A stretch of 64,000 nucleotides of DNA from an uncultured Clostridia bacterium (GCA_947624375.1 CANQKD010000014.1:1-64000); one strand, 5' to 3'; shown: positions 1 through 7,924, counted from the stretch's first letter. Notes: generated by a model from the letters alone, not told the origin. Translations and numbers: made by a program.

Positions 1-106
1 ACTTTATTCTATCAGATTTTCGTCTATCTCTCAACTGTTTTTTCTTAATTTTGTCCAATATCTATTGTAGTACTACATCAGGCGGTATGCAAAAATCAAT
101 AACCCC

Positions 107-135
107 TTGACAAATATATTTTCATGGTGTATAAT
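107..135 (+). promoter_or_regulatory. Promoter of antisense RNA, module A
   Basis: TTGACA at 107-112 and TATAAT at 130-135 with a 17-base spacer. The 30 bases upstream (CAGGCGGTATGCAAAAATCA and following) recur before the equivalent promoter of module B at 14663. Confidence 0.8.
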
Positions 136-141
136 ATAAAT

Positions 142-235
142 AGAAAAAGGAGTGCCGGCTATGTACGATAGCGGCTAGCTCCCTAATGTATTGGTTTAGT
201 AACCGCAACGTTTTAGGGGCGTGCGGTTACTTTTT
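142..235 (+). ncRNA. Antisense (antitoxin) RNA of module A
   Basis: Predicted RNA of about 95 bases starting 6-7 bases after its TATAAT box. It begins with a hairpin (GGAG-U-GCCG ... CGGC-UAG-CUCC) whose loop carries the self-complementary GUAC. It ends in a perfect 10-bp terminator stem, AGTAACCGCA (198-207) with TGCGGTTACT (222-231), followed by T5. The RNA overlaps the end of the convergent peptide gene, whose stop codon lies just past the T run. This is inferred from sequence and from conservation with four other copies; there is no transcript evidence. Confidence 0.65.
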
Positions 236-239
236 ATTG

Positions 240-305
240 CTATTGATAATATCTCTGATAAGTATCAATAGCAATAATTACTAATATCAATGTGGTATTA
301 TCCAT
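240..305 (-). CDS. Small hydrophobic peptide, module A (candidate type I toxin, 21 aa)
   Basis: A 21-residue peptide starting MDNTTLILVIIAIDTY and ending RYYQ, with a hydrophobic stretch at about residues 5-13. It is the most divergent of five related peptide genes in the window, but promoter, leader and converging antisense RNA are all kept. The leader carries GCUCCC, which can pair with the GGGGGC forming its ribosome site. In the other copies the pair is CUCCC/GGGAG, so the change looks compensatory. Membrane insertion and toxicity are assumed by analogy with Fst/TxpA-type peptides. The short core and polar C-terminus may mean a weakened or dead copy. Confidence 0.5.
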   Translation of the reverse strand: MDNTTLILVIIAIDTYQRYYQ

Positions 306-391
306 TGATACCGCCCCCTTTCTTCCTCAGACTGAGGGAGAAGTCGGGAGCATAACCGCTTTCCGTTTCGTACCTCACCGGCACCGTATTT

Positions 392-421
392 ATTTTACCA
401 TATTCCGTCATCTTGTGTCAA
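392..421 (-). promoter_or_regulatory. Promoter of peptide mRNA, module A
   Basis: On the minus strand, TTGACA (421-416) and TAAAAT (397-392) with an 18-base spacer, the spacer length found before all five peptide genes. Confidence 0.7.
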
Positions 422-425
422 CCAC

Positions 426-454
426 TTGAAAAACTGTGCGGAATGGTGTATAAT
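426..454 (+). promoter_or_regulatory. Promoter of the lipoprotein gene
   Basis: TTGAAA (426-431), 17-base spacer, TATAAT (449-454). The GGTGTATAAT end matches the antisense-RNA promoters of the toxin modules. Confidence 0.7.
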
Positions 455-486
455 AGTATCAGAAATATACGGAAAGGGTGATAAGA

Positions 487-1566
487 TTGACATTCAGACG
501 ACCTGCCGCTATAGCACTTTGCATTGTGACTGCGCTGTTTTCACTTTCGGCTTGTAAAGGCGGCGGCGATGACAATTCTTCCTCAGTTACTACCACTGCC
601 CCCAGTACGGACGGCGTGCCGCCTGTAGTGCAGGAGCAGGCAACATACGATTTTCCGAAGTTTTTTGTTGACAATAAAGACAACATCTCTCTGTACAGCA
701 ATCTTGTGTATAACAGCTTTGACTCGCAGAAAGCAAACGCAGCGGTAACAAAGCAGCCGTTCACATCGCTTACCTGCGAAACATCGTTTCTTGACGGTCA
801 GTATTACAGCTATATAACAGGCGACAAAAAAGGCATCGCGGGCGCGGACGGCAATATAATGCTGTCGGCGGCGTATACAGAAATATCGCTGGTGAGACCT
901 GATACCTTCCTGCTCGTTACCGATAACGGCAGCGAAAGCTATGCGATAATAGAGGACAGCGGAGTTATCACACCGGTGGCTGAGGGCGAAAAGATATGGT
1001 TCGAGACCGAAACGCCCGTGCAGATAAAAAGCAGCGAGGACAACGACAACGCCACCTATTACCTTGAATCTGCCAGGGGTAAGATCGTTTATAATACCTA
1101 CTGGGACTACCTCGAGCCTATAAGCCTTGATATCGCTTCAACTGCGGCGTTCAGCGCATATTCCGGCGACGAGTACTATTATATAGTGTTCGATAAGTAT
1201 TATAATTATAAGGTGTATGAGGGCTCTTATGCCACCGTGGAAGTGTTCATCGGCGGTCAGTACGGCAACTGCTTTATACTCAGCAGCGAGCACCTCAACC
1301 AGATAAGTACCATGATAGACAGCTTCGGCACGGTGTCGGGCACAGTGTCATCGCCCAGCGACCCTTCGGCTGACTATGTAAAATTCGTCTTCGGCAATAC
1401 AAAATCGGAGGTAACAATTTCTTCAAACGGCTTTTGCTATACCGAAGAGATAAACCCCGAGGACGGCATGAGCCATAAGTATTTCACAATTGTTGATAAA
1501 CTTTGCTTTGCCGATGTTATAGAATGGATAGACAAGGAACTTTCACAAGAATATGTTATAAAATAA
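487..1566 (+). CDS. Hypothetical lipoprotein
   Basis: A 359-residue exported protein of unknown function. The N-terminus is a lipoprotein signal: Arg-Arg, a hydrophobic stretch (IALCIVTALF) and the lipobox LSAC, then a Gly/Asp/Ser/Thr-rich linker. The rest is rich in Tyr, Asp and Ser without a motif I recognise; it could be a WG-repeat or beta-rich surface protein. A GTG at 478 opens the frame, but the ribosome site GGAAAGG runs straight into it. The TTG at 487 is correctly spaced and is preferred. It is monocistronic, with its own promoter and a strong terminator. Confidence 0.7.
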   Translation: MTFRRPAAIALCIVTALFSLSACKGGGDDNSSSVTTTAPSTDGVPPVVQEQATYDFPKFFVDNKDNISLYSNLVYNSFDSQKANAAVTKQPFTSLTCETSFLDGQYYSYITGDKKGIAGADGNIMLSAAYTEISLVRPDTFLLVTDNGSESYAIIEDSGVITPVAEGEKIWFETETPVQIKSSEDNDNATYYLESARGKIVYNTYWDYLEPISLDIASTAAFSAYSGDEYYYIVFDKYYNYKVYEGSYATVEVFIGGQYGNCFILSSEHLNQISTMIDSFGTVSGTVSSPSDPSADYVKFVFGNTKSEVTISSNGFCYTEEINPEDGMSHKYFTIVDKLCFADVIEWIDKELSQEYVIK

Positions 1567-1572
1567 TGAGGA

Positions 1573-1610
1573 ACATCGGAGCGTACACCCTGCGCTTCGA
1601 TGTTTTTTTT
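1573..1610 (+). terminator. Terminator after the lipoprotein gene
   Basis: Stem ACATCGGAGCG / CGCTTCGATGT with one mismatch and a 9-base loop, followed by eight T residues. Confidence 0.85.
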
Positions 1611-1631
1611 CAGAAAATATTTCAAAACCCC

Positions 1632-1660
1632 TTGCTAAATTTTTAAAACCATAGTATAAT
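1632..1660 (+). promoter_or_regulatory. Promoter of the transcarboxylase-like operon
   Basis: TTGCTA (1632-1637), 17-base spacer, TATAAT (1655-1660), leaving a leader of about 60 bases. Confidence 0.7.
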
Positions 1661-1728
1661 AAAATATGTATGGAGCGTTGGCAGAAAGCTGCTGTGCGCT
1701 CAAAAAGACGAATGGAGGATAAGGAAAT

Positions 1729-3051
1729 ATGTCTGATACTGCAAATAAAAGACTGACATATTTGTTTGATAACGGCGAATATACGGAACTTGGCGTGCTT
1801 GCTAAGTCAAGCGGCGTTATCACTGCCTACGGAACTGTTGAAGGCAGCCCCGTGTATGCGTTTTCACAGGACGTAAGCGTAAATTCGGGCGCTGTAGGCA
1901 AGGCGCAGGCAGAAAAAATAGCGAGAGTTTATGAACTTGCGCTGAGAACGGGCGTGCCCGTCGTTGGTATATATGATTCGTGCGGAGCGGATCTCAGCGA
2001 CGGCTTTGCGGCTCTGGAAGCTTACGGCGAACTGCTTGCGAGGGTATCAAACCTTTCGGGCGTTGTGCCGCAGATATCCGTGGCGGCAGGCGTTTGCGCA
2101 GGTTGCAGCGCGATGATGGCGGCAGGCGCCGATATAGTCATTGCCGCTGAAGATGCCGCGATATTTACGACCCCTAACAGCAAGGTAAGCTCTCTTGCAG
2201 AGAATGCCGCAAAAAACGGCGTGGTGTCTATTGTTGCGGAAAACGACGAGCAGGCGATAAAGAAAGCCAGGGAACTTGTGGCAAAGCTTCCGCAGAACAA
2301 CCTCTCTCCGCTGCCTATGTATGAGTATGAGGAGAGCGGCGCACCGTTTGGAAATAATGCTGAGGAACAGGCAAAAGCTATCTGTGATGCCGACAGCGTT
2401 ACCGTGCTTGGCAAAGAATGCGGCAAATGCGCGTTCACAGCGCTTGCATCTGTTGGCGGCTCGACCGTGGGCGTGTGCGGCACAGATATGCAGGAAGGCA
2501 GACTTACCGCCGCCGACTGCGGAAAGATAGCAAGATTTGTAAGGCTCTGTGATGCGTTCGCCATACCCGTTGTCACCCTTGTGAATACCGAAGGCTTTGA
2601 CAGCAGCGAAGAAGCCGAAGAATCGGGCGCGGTGAAGAATATGGCAATGCTCGCTCATTCTTATGCAGAGGCTACTACGGTAAAGATCTCTGTAATTACC
2701 GGAAAAGCATACGGAGCTGCCTTTATAGCTCTTGCAGGCAAAAACGCCAATGCCGATGTTACTTTCGCTCTGCCCGGTGCAGTAATATCTCCCGTAGATC
2801 CGCTTGCGGCTGTTGAGATAATGCAGCATGATGCTCTTAAAGGCGCTGATGATACCGAGGCTAAGAGAAAAGAGCTTGCGGCAGAGTATGCAGAAAAATA
2901 TGCAAGCGCGCAAAAGGCAGCCGAAAACGGCATCGCAGAGCTTGTTGAAGATGCATCGCTGCTGCGTGATGCGCTTATAAACGCACTCGATATGATGTCC
3001 GGCAAGCGCATTTCAACACTGCCTAAAAAGCACAGCAACATACCAATGTAA
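1729..3051 (+). CDS. Carboxyl transferase (12S / methylmalonyl-CoA decarboxylase alpha-like)
   Basis: A 440-residue protein with the tandem crotonase folds of biotin-dependent acyl-CoA carboxyltransferases. The N-half has GVCAGCSAMMAAGADIV (about 120-140); the C-half has KAYGAAFIAL then FALPGAVISPVDPLAAVEIM (about 325-365), both at oxyanion-hole positions. Family members usually have about 510 residues, so this one is short. It should move carboxyl between biotin and an acyl-CoA, probably methylmalonyl- or malonyl-CoA. It is first of three genes, 20 bases before the biotin carrier. Without a neighbouring membrane decarboxylase, a transcarboxylase role is plausible; substrate is inferred. Confidence 0.85.
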   Translation: MSDTANKRLTYLFDNGEYTELGVLAKSSGVITAYGTVEGSPVYAFSQDVSVNSGAVGKAQAEKIARVYELALRTGVPVVGIYDSCGADLSDGFAALEAYGELLARVSNLSGVVPQISVAAGVCAGCSAMMAAGADIVIAAEDAAIFTTPNSKVSSLAENAAKNGVVSIVAENDEQAIKKARELVAKLPQNNLSPLPMYEYEESGAPFGNNAEEQAKAICDADSVTVLGKECGKCAFTALASVGGSTVGVCGTDMQEGRLTAADCGKIARFVRLCDAFAIPVVTLVNTEGFDSSEEAEESGAVKNMAMLAHSYAEATTVKISVITGKAYGAAFIALAGKNANADVTFALPGAVISPVDPLAAVEIMQHDALKGADDTEAKRKELAAEYAEKYASAQKAAENGIAELVEDASLLRDALINALDMMSGKRISTLPKKHSNIPM

Positions 3052-3071
3052 TTGTGATGGAGGAATAAGCA

Positions 3072-3431
3072 ATGAAAAGATATAACATAACAGTAAACGG
3101 AACAGCTTATGACGTTGAAGTAGAAGAAATAACCGACGGCGCGCAGGTCGCAGCAGCACCCGCAGCAGCACCTAAGGCAGCACCCAAGGCAGCGCCCAAA
3201 GCTGCTCCCGTTGCAGATGGCACAAAGATAACCGCACCTATGCCGGGTATGATACTCGATGTAAAAGTAGCGGTGGGCGATACCGTTACAAAGGGTCAGG
3301 CAATGTTTGTGCTTGAAGCTATGAAAATGGAAAACGATGTAAACGCAGTTTGTGACGGCAAGGTGCTCAGCGTGAATATCGCAAAGGGTACTTCTGTTGA
3401 AACAGGCACAGTGCTGGCTGTTATCGGCTGA
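3072..3431 (+). CDS. Biotin carboxyl carrier protein
   Basis: A 119-residue biotinyl carrier. It has a short N-terminal strand region, a flexible Ala/Pro/Lys linker (about 33-55, PKAA repeats), and a C-terminal biotinyl domain with the AMKM motif whose lysine is biotinylated. The size matches the 1.3S subunit of propionibacterial transcarboxylase and the gamma or carrier subunits of Na+-decarboxylases. It sits between the acyl-CoA and oxoacid carboxyltransferases and should carry CO2 between them. Confidence 0.92.
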   Translation: MKRYNITVNGTAYDVEVEEITDGAQVAAAPAAAPKAAPKAAPKAAPVADGTKITAPMPGMILDVKVAVGDTVTKGQAMFVLEAMKMENDVNAVCDGKVLSVNIAKGTSVETGTVLAVIG

Positions 3432-3458
3432 TAAACTTTTCTGAAAGGATCGCTTTAT

Positions 3459-4853
3459 ATGGCTAAACTTAAAATAACCGAAACGGTGCTTCGTGATGCG
3501 CACCAGTCGCTTATTGCAACAAGAATGCCTATCGAGGATATGCTTCCCGTGCTTTCGGCAATGGATAAGATAGGTTTTTACTCTGCGGAAGTGTGGGGCG
3601 GAGCAACGTTTGACTCATGCATAAGATTTTTGGGCGAAGACCCGTGGGAAAGACTGCGCATTATACGCAAAGAGATGCCCAATACCAAGCTGCAAATGCT
3701 CTTCCGCGGTCAGAATATGCTCGGCTACCGCCACTATGCAGATGATCTTGTTGAGTATTTCGTGCAGAAGTCTATCGCTAACGGCATTGATATTATCAGA
3801 ATATTCGATGCGCTCAACGATATAAGAAACCTCGAGACCGCCATAAAGGCTGCCAAAAAGGAGCAGGGTCACGCGCAGGTGGCTATATCTTATACCACGG
3901 GTGAAGTGTTCACCGAGGAATACTATATAAACTATGCAAAGGCTATAGAAAACGCAGGCGCGGATTCTATATGTATAAAAGATATGGCTGCTCTGCTCAC
4001 TCCTTACGAGGCAGGCAGGCTTGTAAAAGCTCTTAAAGAGACCGTTAAAATACCCATACAGCTGCATACACACTTTACCTCTGGTCTTGCGGATATGTGC
4101 ATAATGCAGGCGGTAGAAGCAGGCGTTGACATCGTAGATACCGCAATGTCGCCGCTCGCGCTGGGTACATCTCACGCACCTACAGAGTCTATAGTCGCAG
4201 CGTTCAAGGGTACGGAATATGATACGGGTCTTGACCTTGTTGCCCTGAACGAGCTCAGAGGTTATTTCATGGGGCTTAGAAAGAAATATATAGACAGCGG
4301 TCTGCTTGACCCATCTATGCTCACAACAAATACCAATGCGCTTTTGTATCAGGTGCCCGGCGGTATGCTTTCAAACCTGCTCTCGCAGCTGAAACAGGCA
4401 GGCAAGGAAGATCAGCTTGAAGAAGTTCTTGCAGAAGTTCCAAGAGTGCGTAAAGATTCCGGCTTTCCTCCGCTGGTTACGCCCACTTCGCAGATCGTCG
4501 GCACGCAGGCGGTGTTCAATATAATCACAGGCGAGAGATATAAGACCGTTACCAAAGAGTTCAAGGGTCTTGTAAAAGGCGAGTACGGCAAAACGCCCGT
4601 CGAGATAAGCGAGGAGTTCAAAAAGAAGATCCTCGGCGACGAGGAGGCAATAACCTGCCGCCCTGCCGACCTCTTGCAGCCCGAGTTTGAGAAAATGAAG
4701 CTGGAGTGCGCCGAGTGGTGCCAGCAGGAGGAGGATATACTCACCTATGCCATGTTCCCGAAGGTTGCGCCGAAGTTCTTCGAGCAGAGAAGAAACAAGC
4801 GTTTTGGCATCGACAGCCACGCTGACGTTGCAAATAAGGTAGTGCCGATATAA
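3459..4853 (+). CDS. Pyruvate/oxaloacetate carboxyltransferase (OadA / 5S-like)
   Basis: A 464-residue HMGL-like TIM-barrel carboxyltransferase with a PYC/OADA C-terminal domain. Seen are LRDAHQS at the start (metal-binding Asp), CIKDMAALL with the carbamylated Lys, the metal ligands in LHTHFTSG, and a PGGMLSNL segment. It lacks the fused biotin domain of OadA, which is supplied by the preceding gene, and so resembles the 5S subunit of methylmalonyl-CoA:pyruvate carboxytransferase. It interconverts pyruvate and oxaloacetate through carboxybiotin. It follows the carrier gene by 27 bases, with AAGGA before the ATG. Confidence 0.9.
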   Translation: MAKLKITETVLRDAHQSLIATRMPIEDMLPVLSAMDKIGFYSAEVWGGATFDSCIRFLGEDPWERLRIIRKEMPNTKLQMLFRGQNMLGYRHYADDLVEYFVQKSIANGIDIIRIFDALNDIRNLETAIKAAKKEQGHAQVAISYTTGEVFTEEYYINYAKAIENAGADSICIKDMAALLTPYEAGRLVKALKETVKIPIQLHTHFTSGLADMCIMQAVEAGVDIVDTAMSPLALGTSHAPTESIVAAFKGTEYDTGLDLVALNELRGYFMGLRKKYIDSGLLDPSMLTTNTNALLYQVPGGMLSNLLSQLKQAGKEDQLEEVLAEVPRVRKDSGFPPLVTPTSQIVGTQAVFNIITGERYKTVTKEFKGLVKGEYGKTPVEISEEFKKKILGDEEAITCRPADLLQPEFEKMKLECAEWCQQEEDILTYAMFPKVAPKFFEQRRNKRFGIDSHADVANKVVPI

Positions 4854-4881
4854 TAGAAAATTAGTTTCTTTTTACTTTTGT

Positions 4882-5410
4882 GCGTAATAATGTTGCTGCT
4901 TTCGCAGCGCGCAGGAGCGCACACATTGCCAGACTGTGAACAGTCTGGCAAGTGCCGAAGAACCCTCTTCGAGGCTTCTTCCCTGTTCTTCGGCTTTAGC
5001 CTCCAAGCCAAACCTGACACACATTGATACTTCGTATCAAGTGCAAATTACTTCGGCGACTTTTATTGGGTCGCCGATTTTGCACAGTGCGTTTATTATC
5101 AAAAGCTGTAGACTCTGTCAAGAAAAGAAAAGTTTTCGATTGACCCTTTTTCAAAAGGGTCATAGGGTCGAGGGGCAACGCCCCCGTCGCCGTCCGCAGA
5201 CGGCGAAAGCCCCATACGGTAGGCGCTCCGCAAATGGGTGTAGCGGTCGTAAACGACCGCGGGGGAAGAATTATTTCGCTTTTAGTTTTTTGGGCGAAAT
5301 AATTCTTCAGGCGTTCCCAACGGGAACGCTACGCCCATGCAAGAGAGGGCGTTCCCTAATTGTAGCGCATAGCTATTTTGCCGCGTTCCATTATGGAACG
5401 CCGTGCCATA
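4882..5410. repeat. Intergenic hairpin mosaic
   Basis: About 650 bases without a credible gene but packed with perfect inverted repeats. Examples: GCCAGACTGT/ACAGTCTGGC (4928-4949), GCCGAAGAAC/GTTCTTCGGC (4954-4994), TTGATAC/GTATCAA (5024-5040), CGGCGAC/GTCGCCG (5054-5076) inside GTGCAAA/TTTTGCAC, TGACCC...GGGTCA (5141-5162), GCGGTCG/CGACCGC (5243-5260), a 15-bp stem at 5265-5308, GCGTTCCC/GGGAACGC (5311-5329) and GCGTTCCA/TGGAACGC (5383-5401). Its left part recurs at 18703 and 41443. Confidence 0.7.
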
Positions 5411-5479
5411 TGTGAAGTTCTCGCAGCTCCGCAGGCTTGCGCGACAGCGCAAATTAGATACGCTTTTTATAAGTAAACA

Positions 5480-5519
5480 AAAAAACAATCCCGAAAAAGT
5501 TTTACACTCTTTCGGGATC
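5480..5519 (-). terminator. Terminator of the rluA-family operon
   Basis: Read on the minus strand: GATCCCGAAAGAG, short loop, CTTTTTCGGGATT, then T7. Confidence 0.85.
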
Positions 5520-5520
5520 T

Positions 5521-6351
5521 CTATTTGAACAGCTCTTGTATATCGCATGGCAAGGGAGACGTAAACCTCATCTTTTCGCCGCTTTTGGGGTGTGTCAGCA
5601 TGATCTCTGAGCAGTGGAGCGCCTGCCTCTTTATCTTGTCAACGCTTCCGCCGTACATATCATCGCCCATAAGCGGATGCCCCGTGTGCGAAAAATGCAC
5701 CCTTATCTGGTGCGTTCTGCCCGTTTCAAGGCGTATCTTCAAAAGTGTGCATAAGCTGCTTTGACAAACAGGCTCGTATGCCGTAACAGCGCGCTTGCCG
5801 TCGCTCCTCACGCAGCGTTTTATAATGCTCTCGCGCTCTCTGGCTATCGGCAGGTCAATAACGCCGCCAACTTCAATTCTGCCCTCAACCGCCGCAAAGT
5901 AAGTCTTTTCAATGCAGTGCTGCAAATTCTTCGCCGCCAACGGGTCAAGCGCAACCACGCACAGCCCCGAGGTATCCCTGTCAAGGCGGTTTATCGGTCT
6001 GAAAGTCTTGCAGGGGTAAAGATACGCAAAATAATTTCCCAGCGTGTCGCATCTGTGCTTTGCAGAGGGGTGCACAGGCATACCCGAGGGCTTGTCGAAC
6101 ACCACAAAATATTCATCGCTGTAAACTACAGTGGCATTGTCAAGGGCTTTTGCTTCCAAGCGGTCATTGTCATCATACCGTATCGTGACTTCCTCGCCCT
6201 TTTGCAGTATGTCAACGGTCCGCACCGCCTTGCCGTTTGATGTTATGCCGCCCGAGCGTTTCAGCTTTGTTATAAGTCTGCGCGAAACGCCGTTTTTTCG
6301 CAGTATTTTCTCAACGCTGCCGCCCTCTTCCGCCGTAAAAGTGTACCGCAT
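5521..6351 (-). CDS. RluA family 23S/tRNA pseudouridine synthase
   Basis: A 276-residue RNA pseudouridine synthase. An N-terminal S4-like segment (about 1-60) precedes the catalytic domain with the signature INRLDRDTSGL, whose Asp attacks the target uridine, and RTHQIRVHFSHTGHPLMGDDMYGG near the C-terminus. The start is placed at the ATG one base after the upstream stop (AGGAGAGC lies 4 bases before it), not at an in-frame ATG 51 bases upstream inside the neighbouring gene. A second family member lies at 42569. The exact target base cannot be told. Confidence 0.9.
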   Translation of the reverse strand: MRYTFTAEEGGSVEKILRKNGVSRRLITKLKRSGGITSNGKAVRTVDILQKGEEVTIRYDDNDRLEAKALDNATVVYSDEYFVVFDKPSGMPVHPSAKHRCDTLGNYFAYLYPCKTFRPINRLDRDTSGLCVVALDPLAAKNLQHCIEKTYFAAVEGRIEVGGVIDLPIARERESIIKRCVRSDGKRAVTAYEPVCQSSLCTLLKIRLETGRTHQIRVHFSHTGHPLMGDDMYGGSVDKIKRQALHCSEIMLTHPKSGEKMRFTSPLPCDIQELFK

Positions 6352-6352
6352 A

Positions 6353-7087
6353 TCAGCTCTCCTTGCTGTGAAGATAATCTTCCACAGCGTTTTTTGTAAC
6401 AAGGCTGGAGCACAGAACGCTCACGCTCATGTAGTAGTAGGGGAATATCACAAATATCGGGAACACCAGCAGGCATACCAGAAAGTAGTGCCAGAACGAT
6501 AGCTGAAAAAATACGTATCTTATAATGTTTTTGCGCATCAGCCGCGAGGATAGCGTAAAGCAGTCAAGCATGCCTATTTCGGGGTACAGCACATTTATAA
6601 ACGGCACAAGCCGCATTTTTATGCGAAAGTACAGAAAAACGCACAGCATTATTATCGCCATGAGCAGGCACAGCATGAACATCAGCAGACTCCTCGTCGT
6701 TATGTGCTGGCGGCACAGCTCAATGTAGTATGAAACGCCGAAAGCACAGGCAAAAAGCGGCACGAGCATCGCCGCCTGATAGATAAGCGAAATAGTCTGC
6801 ATGAAGATTATTTTTGCGTAAAAGCGCAGTCCGTAGTGGCGTATCTCCCACTGCGTGCCTATAAAACTTTTGCCGTTAGCAAGGCTTATGTAGGTGCGGC
6901 GCATATTGCTAAGCGCAGGCACGAACAGCAGGTAGTATATCGCAGCACGTATTATCAGAAGTTTCAGAACCGTCTCCGAGCGTATATACTCCGAAAACGT
7001 CTCAAACCCGTCGTATATCATCAGAGTTATCCTGTAAATTATTAGCTCGCCCAGAGCTATCATAGTCATGAATGACAAAAGCGTCAT
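6353..7087 (-). CDS. DUF975-like integral membrane protein
   Basis: A 244-residue multi-pass membrane protein with six or so hydrophobic segments and the layout of the DUF975 family. The first ATG (7087) has no ribosome site and starts inside the first helix. The frame stays open upstream and encodes QIKRLARIRLAGNWGNCIAL, which looks like the usual basic N-terminus of this family. No ATG, GTG or TTG precedes that stretch, but an ATA at 7162-7160 lies six bases after AGGCAGGTGA. The true start may therefore be 7162. Function unknown. It is followed by the pseudouridine synthase with a one-base gap. Confidence 0.75.
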   Translation of the reverse strand: MTLLSFMTMIALGELIIYRITLMIYDGFETFSEYIRSETVLKLLIIRAAIYYLLFVPALSNMRRTYISLANGKSFIGTQWEIRHYGLRFYAKIIFMQTISLIYQAAMLVPLFACAFGVSYYIELCRQHITTRSLLMFMLCLLMAIIMLCVFLYFRIKMRLVPFINVLYPEIGMLDCFTLSSRLMRKNIIRYVFFQLSFWHYFLVCLLVFPIFVIFPYYYMSVSVLCSSLVTKNAVEDYLHSKES

Positions 7088-7199
7088 GCTCAGGGCAATG
7101 CAGTTGCCCCAGTTGCCTGCCAGCCTTATCCTCGCCAGGCGTTTTATCTGCGAATTGTTTATTGCCGTTCACCTGCCTTTTGCATTTTTATACAAAATA

Positions 7200-7820
7200 T
7201 CAGTCTTTCAGATATGGGAACTTTCCGCGTATCTCAAACACATCAGAGCGCTGCCACATATCCGCCGTGACAAGCACCTCATACCCCTCACCGAAGTCGC
7301 ACGGCCACTCCATGGGTCTCGCTTTTGGCAGCCCGAAGCAGCTTAGCATATTCATAATAATACCACCGTGAGTTATAACCGCAGCAGTGTCAACGCCTCG
7401 GCTCATCATGTCGCATATGATAAAATCAGCCGCCCAGTAGCAGCGCTCTACAACGTCTCTCATACTCTCGCCGCCGGGGGGAGGGTTGTCCAGTCCGCCT
7501 TTCATAAATTCTTTGTACTGCGGCGTATTCATGATGTCTACCGCTCGCTTGTTTTCAAACTCGCCGAAATTCATCTCACGCAGCTCGGGCACAAGGCGCA
7601 TAGAGCAGTCGGTGTATAAAAGCTCGGCGGTCTCGCGGCAGCGCTTCAAGGGCGAGGTGTATATCCTCTCCACGTGCGGATATACAAAGCTCTCCTTTTT
7701 CTTTTCAAGCTCTTTTCTGCCCTGCGCGCACAGCCCCTCGTCCGTAATGCCTATGTACCTGCCGTCAAGGTTTCCCTGCGTAATTCCGTGGCGTATAAAT
7801 TGCAGCCTGTATCCTTTCAT
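7200..7820 (-). CDS. Histidine phosphatase family protein
   Basis: A 206-residue phosphoglycerate-mutase-like phosphatase. The catalytic RHG motif (FIRHGITQGN) is at about residue 10, SPLKRCRETAE follows, and the second catalytic His is in VITHGGIIMNML. Residue arrangement resembles alpha-ribazole phosphatase (CobC) and broad-specificity phosphatases, but no cobalamin genes are near, so the substrate is unknown. It heads a minus-strand group with the DUF975-like protein and is divergent from rnfC. Confidence 0.88.
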   Translation of the reverse strand: MKGYRLQFIRHGITQGNLDGRYIGITDEGLCAQGRKELEKKKESFVYPHVERIYTSPLKRCRETAELLYTDCSMRLVPELREMNFGEFENKRAVDIMNTPQYKEFMKGGLDNPPPGGESMRDVVERCYWAADFIICDMMSRGVDTAAVITHGGIIMNMLSCFGLPKARPMEWPCDFGEGYEVLVTADMWQRSDVFEIRGKFPYLKD

Positions 7821-7895
7821 ACAACAACATTCCCTCTGTAAATAAAATTTTTGATAAAATATTGCACAAATAGGTCATTTCCACTAAAAAACATC

Positions 7896-7924
7896 TTTAC
7901 AAATTGAATAAAATCGTTTATAAT
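7896..7924 (+). promoter_or_regulatory. Promoter upstream of rnfC
   Basis: TTTACA (7896-7901), 17-base spacer, TATAAT (7919-7924). An 8-bp hairpin, ACTTTGAG/CTCAAAGT (7927-7954), followed by T6 overlaps the expected start of transcription. It may be a terminator for an unseen upstream transcript or an early attenuator. Confidence 0.6.

Noticed and set aside
2022-2913. Long minus-strand open frames opposite the carboxyltransferase gene
   Set aside because: Low-complexity, Cys/Ser/Arg-rich translations without ribosome sites, antisense to a gene with clear domains.
4936-5415. Plus-strand frame of 159 codons in the hairpin mosaic
   Set aside because: Runs through nine perfect hairpins; composition and absence of a start signal argue against a gene.
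5282-5548. Minus-strand frame of 88 codons in the hairpin mosaic
   Set aside because: Composed of translated inverted repeats, with no ribosome site and no family.
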